From assembly GCA_030062745.1 (NCBI GenBank), contig CP099853.1, positions 1,488,001 through 1,552,000 on the forward strand: a DNA stretch of 64,000 bases. Direction: 5' to 3'. The position numbers and the translations under genes are program-made. This stretch comes from Capitulum mitella. Its lineage: Eukaryota > Arthropoda > Thecostraca > Pollicipedomorpha > Pollicipedidae. Below, in pieces: positions 10,686 through 22,998 of the stretch. The notes under the pieces are model-generated. The model saw only the letters and a list, made by a program, of their open reading frames with translations. It was not told the origin of the DNA and searched no databases. Each line of letters opens with the position of its first letter. The first letter of the stretch is position 1.

Positions 10686-12754
10686 AGTTAGGACACACAG
10701 CCTCTTGGGCTCAGATGTCCAAAGTCTTGGGTCAAGTCCCATGTCTCGTCGGGCGTTACCAGATGATGAATGGTGTAGGATTTTGTGAACGTAACAAACG
10801 CGCCGAAATTGTTGCCTGCACTCAGCTGAGCCGGCAACGGACCAATGAGAAGACGCCAGCCCAGAGGCAGCTGACGAGAGGAGTTTTCTGATCATATAAG
10901 GCGCAGCATGCCATTCTGAAGTGATCGCGGTGCACGGTCGTTCTGGACAGGGCCGTCGACTTCTGTAAATGATTGGGAGAAGGGAACAAAGGGCCAACCG
11001 AGGTCCCGACAACCTAACCTCCGCCCAAATGTGCTTCTCTTAACGGATTTGGCCCACTTTGTTTTGACCAACGGAAATTATAGTTTTTTTGTTACTACTT
11101 ATCAAACGAAAAATCGCATTTATCCCGATGTATGCGGGTAGACATGGAGATAGAACATAGAAGGATAGACGGATACATCGCTTTAGGCTTTATTCTTTAC
11201 TTTCGGCATATCTCTTGTCTATTGTGGCGGTTCTTTTCGTTACTGTTACTCGTTTCCCTTTAAAACCAGCAGAAAATATTGAGATGCCCAAACCAAAATT
11301 GGGCGCAGACCAACATTGGGTTGGTCAGGGCCCTCTCAAAAGAATACAAATCAACATCCCTGGTTCTGGATGTTGCTCGGCATCCTGTGGCGTACGACGC
11401 AACTCATTCGTAATGTCTTGCGTACATTATTTAACCACGTTGAACGGCCAGTACAATATCTCTGGCCAATGAATCATTTCGGTTGGCAGCTGAAGAGACG
11501 AGCGATGGCCGCCACAAATGGCCACAAATGGCCGCCATGATCTGGGTCGAGAAGAATTCTTCATTGAACAGCCATTGGACAACATATGGTTTGTGTTCAG
11601 GTCTGACATGCACGAGCTTCAAGGGTGCCTTTGCGGTAGTTGGATGTTTTCAAAGTCAGTCCATTTACATTTTTTATACCTCCTATTGTCAGGACCCAGA
11701 CCTCTGCTAATCTGACCCTTTCGGGATCTCCAGCCAGTGATATATCTGGGATCAATTGCACCATGGCGCCACTGGCGGAAACGTTTGCAACACTGCTGGG
11801 CATCCAGGTTACAACATCCGTATCTTTCATCGCCGAAGGGTTGACACGCAGCCTGCAAGCTGAAACACACACATCTCATAAAGTTATTGACATAGGCCAT
11901 TCTCTCGATGATTCTAAATACGAATAATTTTACGCTTAAATGCAAAGGGCGCAATAAGCCGTGTTGCTCGCCCGCGGTTGCTGTAACAGAATGCGGACGG
12001 ACACCGTTTTCGGACAACTCCAGAAGAAGGCCGGCTGGCGCCGATCCGGAGGAGGACATCTATGAGCCGAGCCTCCCAAGGAGGTGAAAAGTGCCCAAAG
12101 CACTGGATAGCGGTGGCAAATACCGTGACTCAGGCCAAGAAGCCATTCAACGGCAGTAGTTAGACTTTCTGAACGTGACCGACGCGCAGCCGGAGAAGCG
12201 CTCATGCCAGCCCGCGTGGAGGCGCAGCTGTTGAAAAAGGCCGCGGCTGGGCGAAGCTTCTCCATTTCTCCCATCGTGTAGGAGCAGTACAGTAGCAGTC
12301 TGGACATGTCGCGGCTTGTGATCTAGCTCAAGATGCTGCCGGAAATCTTCGACGTCGCTAGAGGGGCTCAGACAATTTCGGAGATAGCCTAAGCGTTGCA
12401 GAGAGCTGAGAAGTCGGCAGGTAGCATGTTTAAAAAATGACGAGTGAAGTGCTTACACTGGCGGAGCTCTGCCTCAATGAACCGGTGACGACGGACAAGT
12501 CAGAGATTATTCTCAACTTTGAGAAGGATAAAGACCTACCTGACATACCGTTAGGCCAGAATAAGCTGAACATGGCTGGACCAGCCAGACATGGACAGAA
12601 CCACGGAAGAATTTTGCTCCGTGAACACCGTCGCTTTCTCTTCCGCCTATAGAGGTGTGCGCCTGCTTTCCCTTGATGATTGGAAACGTTCAAAACAGTA
12701 TCAACTGGTTACCACTTTCAATCCCGTGGTCTGAATAGGTATGGATTTGAAACG
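10686..12754. other. gene-less stretch with unassigned frames
   Basis: Several frames of 80-146 codons occur on both strands (for example minus 11619-12059 and plus 12437-12652), with no recognisable domain and no clear splice signals. A small tandem of 'gccacaaatg' lies near 11509-11535. Confidence 0.4.
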
Positions 12755-12832
12755 AGTGGCTGTCCTCTAGCGTCTAAACCGTCTGTCTGCTACACTGGAA
12801 CGACACCCAGGCGGGGGTTTGACTCCCTGCCA
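12755..12832 (+). mobile_element. tRNA-derived SINE head
   Basis: A tRNA-like stretch has an A-box-like segment (tggctgtcctctagcg) followed about 55 nt later by a B-box-like GGTTTGACTCC flanked by a short G/C stem. It does not fold as a complete tRNA: the acceptor stem is absent. The internal Pol III promoter layout suggests a degenerate tRNA-derived SINE. Confidence 0.45.
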
Positions 12833-14090
12833 GTTGATAAGTTTTGGTTTCGGTCGGGTGGCAGTTCACCAGCATAGATAAACAATGCAGAAACGGAAGG
12901 CGGTATCGAAGCGTTGTCGTGACGTAAACCTTTCGGTCTCAGAATACGCCACTGAACTGAAATAGCGCGACTGAGTGGTGGGTCCAGGGTCCGCGTGACA
13001 GGTTGACTTTGCACCAGAAACTGTAAACTGAATGTTTTTGAAACTGACGACTGTCGCCAGTAGCGCATTAACATACGGATGAACGGTAATATTAGAGCTG
13101 CAGTTTTTGAGCCCTCAGACCCGCAGCCTCAGGGCTGTATTTTTACTATATATGCAGTGTTTTAATTATACCAGTGAAAATGACGACAATGAAGGAAAAA
13201 ATATTTTTGATATGGAATATGTCATGCTGGACAACTTCCATGCAACTTAAGAGAAGATTGTTGCAGTTCTGAATTGAGTGGCAGCTGTTGCACTGATATG
13301 TTGTGCTTGTTAAAAAGCATTACAAGACAATAGCACATCATAATTGAAACAGGCTTGCTTTGAAAAAAAATAGAAGTTGCCTCATTACTATCTACTAAAT
13401 ATCTTACTGCAGAGGACGCGAAGCATGGATGCATTATTTCCGTGATCCTTTACTGACATAAGACTTAACAGGAAAGGAAAAACGATGGTATTCCCTGAGA
13501 AAGCATCACAGGTTAGTCAGATAGTGATTTGGAAATTTGGATAATTTAAAACAATGTGATTTGGCAAATGCAATTGAACGTATCATCCATTTGCCCACAC
13601 TGCTAACGCACAATGAAACATTCGCACTTGCTTTAATGTTGGATGGGTGTGTATCTGATAAATGAAAATGCTGTAAAGGCAAAGTATACCTAAACTGCAA
13701 TGGAGGCTGTTTCCACCAGTACCACTAGTACCACTATTTCCGCTCAAGAGCATCATGTCACAAAGAAATCTAACACCACCCCCACCGACACTATGATCTT
13801 AACCATGAAGAAAACACTAAATGATGTCACAAAATGCATATATCCTTTGCAAAGCCAGACTACCGTCTCAAAACAGACCCAAACGCTGTCTGGATTTCAA
13901 AATGGACTTAAACAACGCCTACCATACAAAACTGATGAAACTCGGGGCCAAGCTCACGGGTATCTGCTGTGAGACATGAAAGGTGAACAGAAGAGTGAAA
14001 AGGTCATTACAACTGACGTGATTACGAGAGCTGGACTACTCCGAACTTTAACAAACGTGTGATTTCTGTGAAAATTTCGTACAAATTGCC
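12833..14090. other. gene-less stretch
   Basis: Unique AT-rich DNA. No gene or repeat recognised. Confidence 0.45.
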
Positions 14091-14162
14091 GCCGTGATCT
14101 GGAGGTTAAAGAGCTGGACAAGAGGCCGGTGCGTGGCAGGCACTGGGTTCGAGTTCCAGAAC
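14091..14162 (+). mobile_element. tRNA-derived SINE head
   Basis: The segment tgatctggaggttaaagagc resembles an A box and D arm, and GGGTTCGAGTTCC about 45 nt downstream is a good B box/T arm. The acceptor stem does not pair, so this is a tRNA-related retroposon rather than a tRNA gene. Confidence 0.55.
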
Positions 14163-14440
14163 GGACAACCGCGTTTGGCCCGACACCGAAAGCGTCAACC
14201 GGCCACGAGGCGGCCAAGGACAAAATGGCTCCATATTTGGAAACATTTAGGTGGGCGTGGTCAGTGAGCGGTAGCAAGCTTGGCTTAACATGGACTGGTC
14301 GAAAAGCCACCCGCTTTAATACAACCATCTTTTAACGAAGCCATTTTTTACGTGTGTGCCTTAATCAGGTTTGGCTTGGTTTGCGTTAGGGTGCACAGTT
14401 ATTGGGTTCCGGTTTCCCGTTTCAGATCCACGACATGGCC
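14163..14440. other. flank between SINE head and family B
   Basis: A short open frame runs through it, probably the body of the SINE. No motif was recognised. Confidence 0.3.
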
Positions 14441-15650
14441 TTAACCCTATTCCCGGAGGGCCAGACGATATGGTCGATTCCCGGCAGGGGGGCGGATTCG
14501 GCCCCCCCTGAGATCTCGAGAACTACTTGTCCGATTTTATCGCAACAAACGGCAATCGATTCGCCGTGACGTAAACTACATTTTTATAAAAAGAAATTTT
14601 CAAAATTTTGAAATTTGTGGATACAGGGGGTAAAAATGTCAAAATAGGGGGTACTTTTGGACTTCTTATCACTCTGTTGTTTATGGACCGATTTCGATGA
14701 AACTGGTATGAATCGAGGGATTATGGATAGGGCTTTTACCATGGGTCCACAGATCTGAAATTTTGAGAAAATTCATGGGCGTTCACAGGGTTTCAAAAAT
14801 AGGAGGATTAGTTTTCTAACAACTGAATGAACAAAAGAGGCAAAAACACTTTTTTGGCTTCTGCTAGTCATGCTATGCTAAAGAAGTACAAATCGCATTA
14901 CAATGTTTGTATAATGTTAGCATAGGCGGTGGCAGGGACATGAAAAAGGGGGAACTGCCATGGTCACACGTTCTTCAGATCAACTTGTGACCTTTGACCT
15001 TAAATGACCTCCAGTGACCTTTGGGTTACTTGGAATGATGTGTGCATTCAATATTATCTGTAAACGTTTTTAATTGTTTGAATTCACTGTATTCCAAAAA
15101 TTTCATTTCATGGCTATTGCGATATAGGGTACGCCCACTGACATTTTAGGTCATAGCTCCGTGACCCGACCTGACATCAAGCTGCAATTTGGTACACAAG
15201 CAGAGGGCACTCTTCTACGTCATATGTATACCGGGTTTGACATTTGAAAAAACGGCGCCGAAATAATTGCGAAAAAAACAAATTTTGATTTTTGACCTTG
15301 ACCTGACCTTGTAAAGCAATTTCAGATAAACAAAATTACATCTGCACATTTCCCAGCTATTTAGCTATACATCCATATAAAATTTTAAGTTGTATCTTAA
15401 AACCTCTGTTTTTGGCAGGCATTTTTCTTTTACCCTGAACATGGCCAAAAATGGCATGAGGTGCCTCCTAAAAACGTTGCCTGACTCCGCCCCTGAGCAA
15501 AATAGATTTTTGAAATTTTGTTACGGCACGTAGAAAGAATAGCTAGGAAAAGTGACCAAGTTTCGTGAAGCTGCGTTAAAAAGCCTGGAATTGGCAAGCA
15601 AAAAACCCGAGGGGGGGCGGATTCCACCCCCCGGCCGCGAATAGGGTTAA
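14441..15650 (+). mobile_element. family B TTAA-flanked MITE, full-length copy (B1)
   Basis: TTAA at 14441-14444 and 15647-15650 brackets a 1.2-kb element with tips CCCTATTC...GAATAGGG, a clean terminal inverted repeat. Just inside each end lies a hairpin of a G-run and C-run around a central GATTC (GGGGGGCGGATTCGGCCCCC on the left). TTAA duplication and CCC/GGG tips place it with piggyBac-superfamily non-autonomous elements. No coding frame is present. The interior (about 14980-15330) carries many TGACCT half-sites. Its reverse-oriented relative lies at 29880, with end fragments at 22638 and 54613. Confidence 0.85.
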
Positions 15651-17929
15651 TCATGCCTTAATCGAGGCCGCCGTATGTTTGCGGGTGGCGGTAACATGGA
15701 TGTTGTTGGTTTCCTGGGGTAGGCAATATGTTTGCGCGTAAGGACTGGATTATCAAATAATTCTGGGTCGAGTCCGGCATGCTTATACACACTAGTTGCT
15801 ATGAAAATGTACCACGACTCGTGAATAAACGTAAAAAATATGACCAGTGATGTCTGACTCAAAAGTGTCCGTATTCAGGTTAATGCATGATTTATTGCGG
15901 TATGTTGTATGTTGTGCAAGCGCAGATTTGGTAAAACAGGCGTATTTGTCTATTGCACTTTGCACGTTATTCCGTGAGTTAAAATGGCCTCATCCAAAAT
16001 GAAAAAACAGGGTTATCTATGTTTAGGACCCACTTCCAATTTAAAGCAAATTTTGGCTGCTGACCAGTGCGGGTTTTTACGCGTGGATAATTTATGCGGG
16101 CACGTGCGGGTTTTCAGACGTCATAAAAGTGGCAGCTCTAAGTGATACCATGTGATGAACAACTTGACCAATATATGACGTAGACGACTCGCCCGAATGA
16201 ATGTTTACTATGAAGACAAACGTTTAAATCTTCTTGTTATACACAATGTGCGCTTCAATTCGTGGTCTTACCATATTTTTGCGCAGTTCAATTACCAAAA
16301 TCAGAGAAGGCCGGAATCGACACAACGTAACGTCCAGCCGGCGGGTACGTGTTTTTACACACATCGTGCGGAAAGATATTCTCGGGTTTCATTTCCATTG
16401 CGTCATGCACGGCCTCAGCCTGCACAGGTCAAAAGTACACCAGGTTAACACTGCCAGAAACGCGAGATCGCGGTAAACTGAATCAGCCATCGCCTCTGTG
16501 ACAGGCGGCGTCAAACGGGAGGTGAATTTGAAACGTGTCCAGCTTGGGAATCGTCACGAGAATAGCAAAAGTTCACGATCGTGGGCCAGTGCCTGATACG
16601 CTTCGTGGAACGCCTCACCGCGAACGAGCGTTTCTGGGCTCTAACTAACCACTATCAAAGTTGGTGGGCGATGGCCCCACCAACATTATTGGGAACTCCG
16701 TCCGTGGATTTTAACCTATTCTAAGCACTGAGTAGGTTTGATACATTTCCCTTTGTATAAAAAAACAGGGATCGATCCACGACATCATCGGGGGGGAGGG
16801 AGAAGGGTCAGCATGGGCCCCTTCCTGGCCGCCCCCATTTTCATTTTCCATCCTTCAGATTTCCAGAATATAGTTTCTCAGGACTTCGTCAGGAACGCTC
16901 CGTTTCAGGGGCTCCGTGTCGGGGCTGTCTGTGTGACAGAGGTGGATCCAAGGTTCCGTGCGGGAAATGGTCAGTGCGGGCTCCTTCGCAACCGACATAG
17001 AGCGCGACTCTTATTTGAATTTCACTTCAGATTTGAAGAAAGTTGTTTTGCATGAGCTTATAGGAGACTCTAACATTCCAATGAACCAGCAAGCCCCATC
17101 CGACACCATGTAAAACGAATTCGTGGCACTGTTTTCGCTACCTTGTTTATGGTCCCTTGTGCCTACGATGTTGTATTTACCAACGACGCCCCCTGAGGCC
17201 TTAGGCCTGGGACCTGTCTTATCACATGAATAGCATCCCATCCCATTCAAGTTACGACATGAGTAATATGCCAATCGAAATGGAATCTTTTGGAAAACAT
17301 TTCGCCTGCTAAAAGTTTTAACCGGAGTCATTGCCCACACATCCAAATTTGACTTTGAAAATATGTTTCAAGGTCAGATACAAAACGAAACATATTTGGA
17401 AAGATGCGAATAGTAGAAAAATGCAGTATTTCATTCTCATCACAATGATACTCAGGCTCTCAAAATGGGTTCATTGGTTACTGAAATGATACACATTATT
17501 CCACCAAGACTTCGGCCAAAAATCATCAACTCTGTAAATTTTAAAGTGTTGTAACACAAAAAACCAATCGCCAGACCGAGCTGAAAAGTGGAAATCTGAA
17601 ATCCCAGCCACAGGTTACCCATGGGACCAAAGAACACCAAAATTTGAGACTGTGGTGTGTTAATTTTGTTAGACAAACACCCAAAAAACACCCAAATAGT
17701 ACCCAAATCTTACACAGCACTATGGCGTTAACTCCAGTACTATTCTTTCAAAGCAATTTTGTTGAAAAGGGACTGACTTTGAAGACCTGATTACGCCTGC
17801 CGTACTCTTCTAACTTTGATCGATGACAGGCCTAGATGTGTTTTTATGGGGTATGTCTGTGGTGCATGTCAACTGCCAACCACTGTCTTTTGTGTTTCAG
17901 TTTTCATGAAGTCAAGCTGGCCGATAGTG
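15651..17929. other. gene-less stretch
   Basis: No coding gene recognised. Possible MITE termini of the CAGNGGNGGATCCA type occur at 16766 and 16938 in the same orientation, with a G/C-run block at 16790-16840, but no matching inverted end was found. Confidence 0.4.
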
Positions 17930-20307
17930 AGTGGTTAGCATGTTCTTACTGTGCTTTTAGTCACCGTGATTTTCAGTAGTAGGTAAAACATTTGATGCAT
18001 CATTCAGATGATCCTTTGCATCGGCTTTCGTGTCCAGTTTGTTGGAAAAGATATCGCAATTTTCTTTCCTGGAAACGCCAACTAGCTCGTGTCCATGGCT
18101 TCGGTGCAGATTGCGGCGTTGGTAATCATGCTCCTGGTATAGTTGATGGAAATACTGTCCCTGCGAAAGTGATCCTGAATGGGATGTGATAAGAGGCCAA
18201 CCACATAGTGATGGTTCATCACTATGTGATGAAGCATAGTCTGCTCGCGGCAGGGTGGCAATGTTCATTAACCTGCTGCAAGAAAACTGTCTATGGGAAA
18301 CTGTTCTCTTGTAGTGAGGGAGGCAAAGCCATTGGTGACTGATGGCATAACCAGATTTAAACAGAGCTTAAACTCGAAAGATGCTCAACAGCTGAGAAGC
18401 CTTCTTCCCACATTCAGTGTCTTGAACGAGTTTGGGAGTACTTTCAAGTTCGAACGGTAAATGAAACGCCACTTGCCGCGCGTGGATCCTGTTGTAGAGC
18501 GTCGTGGCACGGATTAAGGATGGGGTGGTGCTCACGTACCGGTACGTTCCCCTGCTGGAGCAGCTGAAGGCATGGATGCAACTACGTCAGCTGCAGTCTT
18601 TTATCGCTCATCACGCTGCTAATAGTGGTTGTGAAGCCTGGGAAGACGTTTTTGATGGAGCTGTGCATGGGCTAAGAGAGAAGGGAGTGTTGCGCATTTG
18701 CGTTTCCTATGATGATTTTGAGGTCGCCGGTCCGCTGGGTAGCGCTGCTACCTAACAAAGTTGCTGCACTTCCTTTTGGTCTGTTAAACGTTCCAGTGGA
18801 GAGCAAGTCAAAGTAGACAACTTGTTTTCACTCTTGTTCTGCCTATCAAAGTACGTCAAGATCTTTGAATGAGATTTTCCTATTTCTGTTATATTTGATA
18901 GGATGATATTATTATATTGTATATTATTACACTGGATAGGGTTCTCCGACGTTTAGCTGATAATCTGACAATACTTAGCACGTCAGGCATTGAGGTACAC
19001 ACCAAAGAGACACGTGTTCTTCAGAGTAGGCTCTCACCCGTGTGTGGAGACAACTTGCCACCCACTCTATCGCAGGATTCGGGCAGAACTGTTCCACGGC
19101 GTTAAGTCCTTTCAGATTTTGTTTGGGATCGCCTGCAGAATTTCAGAACAAATTTTCAAAATCAGACTTTGTTCCGAGAGACGAGGCGACGTGTGACAGT
19201 CAGAATGAAGACCTGGTGTCCAGTGACTATGCTTTGAGGTGGACGCGTAACGCAGGTGTCCACGAGAAGTGCGTGTTCTCAGAACTTCCAGAGTTCCACC
19301 TTACCGAAAGGTTTCCGCCGGATATCGGACATGACCTACTGGAAGATGCCGTTCCAAGCACTCTGACGCTCATCCTAACATTGCTGATCAACAAGTATGT
19401 AACCCTTCAGCTAATGAACGAGCTTTTACCTGGTTACGCTTGGAGCGGAGATGTAATCGCGCCAACTGGCGTGCATTGGACATCAACAGACAAAATCAAA
19501 GTCAAACAGACGGCAGGTCAGATGTGGACACTGCTGAGGTATTTACCAATCATTCTAGGAGCTAGAGTCCCGCCATTCTGTCAGGAGTGTTTGGTCTTGA
19601 CAGAACTATGCAGCATTGCAGAACACATTTTTGCGCGGAGGTTTACCTCTTGAGATCTGTCGTGCCTCGAAGGGAAAATATCCGACTGTCTTTGCCAGCT
19701 AAAAACAGTTTTTCCTGAGTTCCGAATGAAACCCAAATATCTTCACATGCTTCATTACGCATCAGAAATCAAGAAGCACAGCCCATTGCCTTTGCTGGAC
19801 GATGCGCTTTGAGAGCAAATATGTATCCATAAAGAGGTTAATTAGACTGAACAAGAACTTTCGAAATATCCCGATCAATATAGCACACAATCTCCAGAAT
19901 CACATGGCATTTGCCATGACTGCGCCTGGATACATGTATCATGGGACTGTGGAAGATATAAATTTCATTATGACAGAAGAAGTACCGGCCAGATTCAAGT
20001 TTCTTCGTCACAATGGCCGTTAGTTTGCTCACAAGGTGGCTATCGGCGGGCAGCTGCTTCAGGAATGACGATTCTGGTGGCCGAAGAAAAATTTACTGAA
20101 ATAGAAGACGCGTGCATGCGTGTGGATTCTGTTCTATCTGTTGTTGCCTAAGGTGATTGTATCTTCGACAGACACATCAGTGCGTATCACATAGCGCCGT
20201 TGCAAGATCGGACGGTGCTGAAGCTGCATGGCATGCCGTGTTTCCGCCCCAATGCAGTTATTCGTACTGATGCAGGAAGTTATGTTGTACTAAAGGCATC
20301 TGTGTGA
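17930..20307 (+). pseudogene. decayed C2H2 zinc-finger/transposase-like gene
   Basis: Fragments in shifting frames line up in a consistent order. First come two C2H2-like finger halves: CSYC at 17941 with its HLMHH histidines, and CPVCWKRYRNFLSWKRQLARV at 18031 with one histidine replaced by Gln. Next is VSYDDFEVAGPLGSAA near 18700-18752. Then FHLTERFPPDIGHDLLED, GQMWTLLRYLPIILGARVP (about 19300-19570) and WTMRFESKYVSIKRL (about 19795-19845). From memory, this order matches a large, unnamed, multi-copy animal protein family with an N-terminal C2H2 domain and motifs such as 'DDFEVANPLGS', 'GLPPDIMHDLLEG' and 'MRFEAKHS.FK', thought to be transposon-derived. In-frame stops and frameshifts make it a pseudogene. 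The family name could not be settled. Confidence 0.55.
18202..18228. repeat. 12-bp perfect hairpin
   Basis: cacatagtgatg and catcactatgtg flank a GTT loop inside the decayed zinc-finger gene. Confidence 0.7.
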
Positions 20308-22637
20308 AATGATTTCAGTTCTGTATTCTCATTGCAGACATGTTTGAGCACTAAATGACAGATAAAGACAGGAGGAAGTTGATTCGTTGTGGCGAAGTTC
20401 AGTCCGTACCTGGTTTGTTTGCCAGGACATTTGCCCTACCAGAAGCCCTCATCTGCATGACGTGTTTTTGGATGCATTCGGCGAGTACGCGGAAATGGAC
20501 GACCTCCCTATGGATGGGCGGCTTGGCGTCAGGATGATGGATCCGGCCAGATCTCTACTGGAGACGTCTGCCGTAACTATAGACTCCCGGCACAGGTATG
20601 GTACACGACATCTGAAAGCTGTTTGCCATAAATCGGGTCACTGGAACAGGCTAATAATCTATCTAAAGACTGCTCATTTTGCATTTCATGGAAATGATGC
20701 ACATTTGGGCCTAAGGGTACAAATTATCTATAGCAACAACCATCAAAGCATGTAAGACAACTTGGCATTGGTGATCAAAATGGTGACTAGAGGTGTAGCC
20801 TGTCTTCAGAAATTTATGGGCAAATCTTCAATTTTGTTGGAGTTTTATTCAAATCGTAAGCTGAACGTGCTTGTTTGCCAAGGTTTTAGGAGCACTCACA
20901 AAAGTGTTTGTGTTTGGGGGAGGGCAGAGGCTCTCCCCATTAGGCGAATGTTAAATTTCCCAAAATTGGGAGGAGGACATGGTCCCCACGGTCCCCTGTT
21001 CCTGCACCCACTTTGTCTGTAACCTGTTTCAAAGAGTTTATTGGTCTGAAATCCAGAGGGCACTTGCTGCAGGCAGGTGTCAGCAGTGGCTATGTTGACG
21101 CCATCAGCGGGAAGAGTATCATCATTGAACGAATTTTACCGGTCATCAGAGATTTACTGGTTTAGGACTATTCCCTACCCATAGTAGTCACTGAAAATGA
21201 AAAAAAATCAAAAATTTTCCGGCACCGACATGGTCTGGCACTGTCAGTCAAAAGGTCGGGAATCATCGCCGCCTTGACAAGTTCTAATCATGCAGAAGTC
21301 GTTTCGACTGATTTCGCCTGAACAGACAAGTAGCCATGAATTTCCTTAGCGACAGACTTGTAATTTATTCGCAAAATTGCGATTCGATTCCATTCTGATT
21401 CACGGACCACACGTGGGATTCTAATTCCGATTCTCACTTAAAGTGGAAAGCAAATAATCGATTCTATTCTTGTTCAAAGCCCATTTTAACCGAAGGAATT
21501 GATTCGATTCACGACTCATAAGTTGATTTGCAATTCAGTTCTATGGAAAGTGACAAAAAAATGCGCTTGTATTTTTTTGTCCTGTTTGCTCCAGCCAAGT
21601 CCTGGATCTTGCGCTATGCCAAGGCCTGCTACAGATTGTAGGATACGTAGTAGCAGGGAGCAATGATCAGGTGTACGATACGCTGCAGGACATTTGGTCG
21701 CATGGACGGAGGGCACTGTATTCAATTTTTTCGATTTTGGTATGACACAGAGTCCGACGGAATCCCCTGCTGTTTCCTAACCGCTGCGGGTAGGATCTAG
21801 ATTCTTTCTGGTCTTTCTTGACTGTTCTTTCCCGACATCGCATGATTTTCAAATTTTTGGGTTGCCATGGGCGCCTCCAGAGACGGATTTTGGGAGGCAT
21901 GTGGAGCCAGTTCTACGGTTCCGTGTCGCTAAAGGTACGATCTTGAAATGTGCTGGCCTGTCGTGCTCATTGTTTGCTCACATTTTGTGATTTTTGCAAT
22001 GTTTGCCATCAATGCCCATGAGTGGTTCAAAAGACAACTTTTCAGAAGCATATGGACCAACGTTTTTTGGATCCATTCGCGACTCCATGAATTGGAAGAA
22101 GTCTACCAACTTCTATCTATGCGTACCAAATATCCAACCCATCACTATGAACCCTTCAACCTCCCTGTTCCACTACCTGGCACCGCCCACGATGCATATG
22201 TCGTGGGCATGCATCTCCCTGATGCGTCCCACATTTTAGCTATAAAATTTTGCGCCAATCCATAAAATGACGTTCATTCATATAAGATGAATTACCTTTC
22301 ATGCTGCATGCCTGGGTCTCATTGGAGTATCGTCGTACTCCGAAATTTGTCACCTCCAGCTTGGTGCACTTGGTTACACCATTGTCACTTTTTCATGATT
22401 TTAACGTTTAGAAGGGCTGACTGGCACTTACGATTGGTTTCCAGCTAATGTGAAAGAAATCCGGCGGTAGGTTTCGAAAATCAAACGGCCAGTCTAGGAA
22501 ACACGATCTAGTTGACAATGCACCCTTTCCTCCACCCTCCTTTTTACCAACTGGCTGCGTACCTGGATTTTTTCGACGTTCCTTGTGTGCATGAAGTATT
22601 TTAGGCAACAACTTATGGTTTGAGCCCACTCCCGAAT
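20308..22637. other. gene-less stretch
   Basis: A G-run/C-run block at about 20915-21000 resembles the termini of the TTAA elements but lacks a clear TTAA boundary. Around 21380-21540 the motif GATTCGATTC and variants recur as a degenerate simple repeat. No gene recognised. Confidence 0.4.
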
Positions 22638-22735
22638 TTCCGAGATCTCAGGGGAGGGGTCCGAATCGGTCCCTCCCTTCCCCTCCTCCCGACAGATTTA
22701 GTCCCCGAAAAAGCCGACAGGAATAGGGTTAAGTA
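22638..22735 (-). mobile_element. family B end fragment (B3)
   Basis: It reads gagatctcaggggaggggtc...aggaatagggttaa, the reverse complement of the left end of the element at 14441, including the subterminal hairpin and the TTAA tip. Only this end is present, so it is a solo terminus. Confidence 0.7.
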
Positions 22736-22910
22736 GGACATGACAGCTACGGAGACAGATGGCGTCTGCTCCCCCTGGCTCCTGCAAGTACCGGGTGCCT
22801 GTACAAGCGAAAGTGAATGTGGGCGGGGCCTTCACAAGGGAAGGCCAGGTCGGCCTCGGCGACCACTGCCCATCGGTCCGCGGCTGAGAGTGAAAGTGGC
22901 ACAGATATCA

Positions 22911-22983
22911 GGGGCTGTAGCTCAAGTGGTAGAGCGCTCGCTTAGCATGTGAGAGGTACGGGGATCGATACCCCGCAGCTCCA
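22911..22983 (+). tRNA. tRNA-Ala (AGC)
   Basis: This is a complete cloverleaf. The acceptor stem is GGGGCTG/CAGCTCC (one G-T pair) with discriminator A. The D arm is TAGCTCAAGTGGTAGAGC. The anticodon stem CTCGC/GTGAG encloses TTAGCAT, with anticodon AGC at 22944-22946. The T arm is CGGGG-ATCGATA-CCCCG. The A and B boxes are near consensus. There is no intron and no encoded CCA, as in eukaryotic nuclear tRNA genes. A pairing of G3 with T70 (DNA sense), the G3-U70 identity element in RNA, fits alanine charging. It looks intact and functional. Confidence 0.95.
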
Positions 22984-22993
22984 GGACAATGCA

Positions 22994-22998
22994 TTTTT
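22994..22998 (+). terminator. Pol III terminator T-run
   Basis: Five T residues 10 nt after the tRNA-Ala gene, the usual RNA polymerase III stop signal. Confidence 0.8.

Noticed and set aside
10690-10760. tRNA-like sequence after the (TTTG)n tract
   Set aside because: The B-box resemblance (gggtcaagtccc) lacks a base and there is no A box at the right distance.
16766-16960. Complete hAT-like MITE
   Set aside because: Two CAG...GGATCCA-like tips are in the same orientation, so they do not bound one element.
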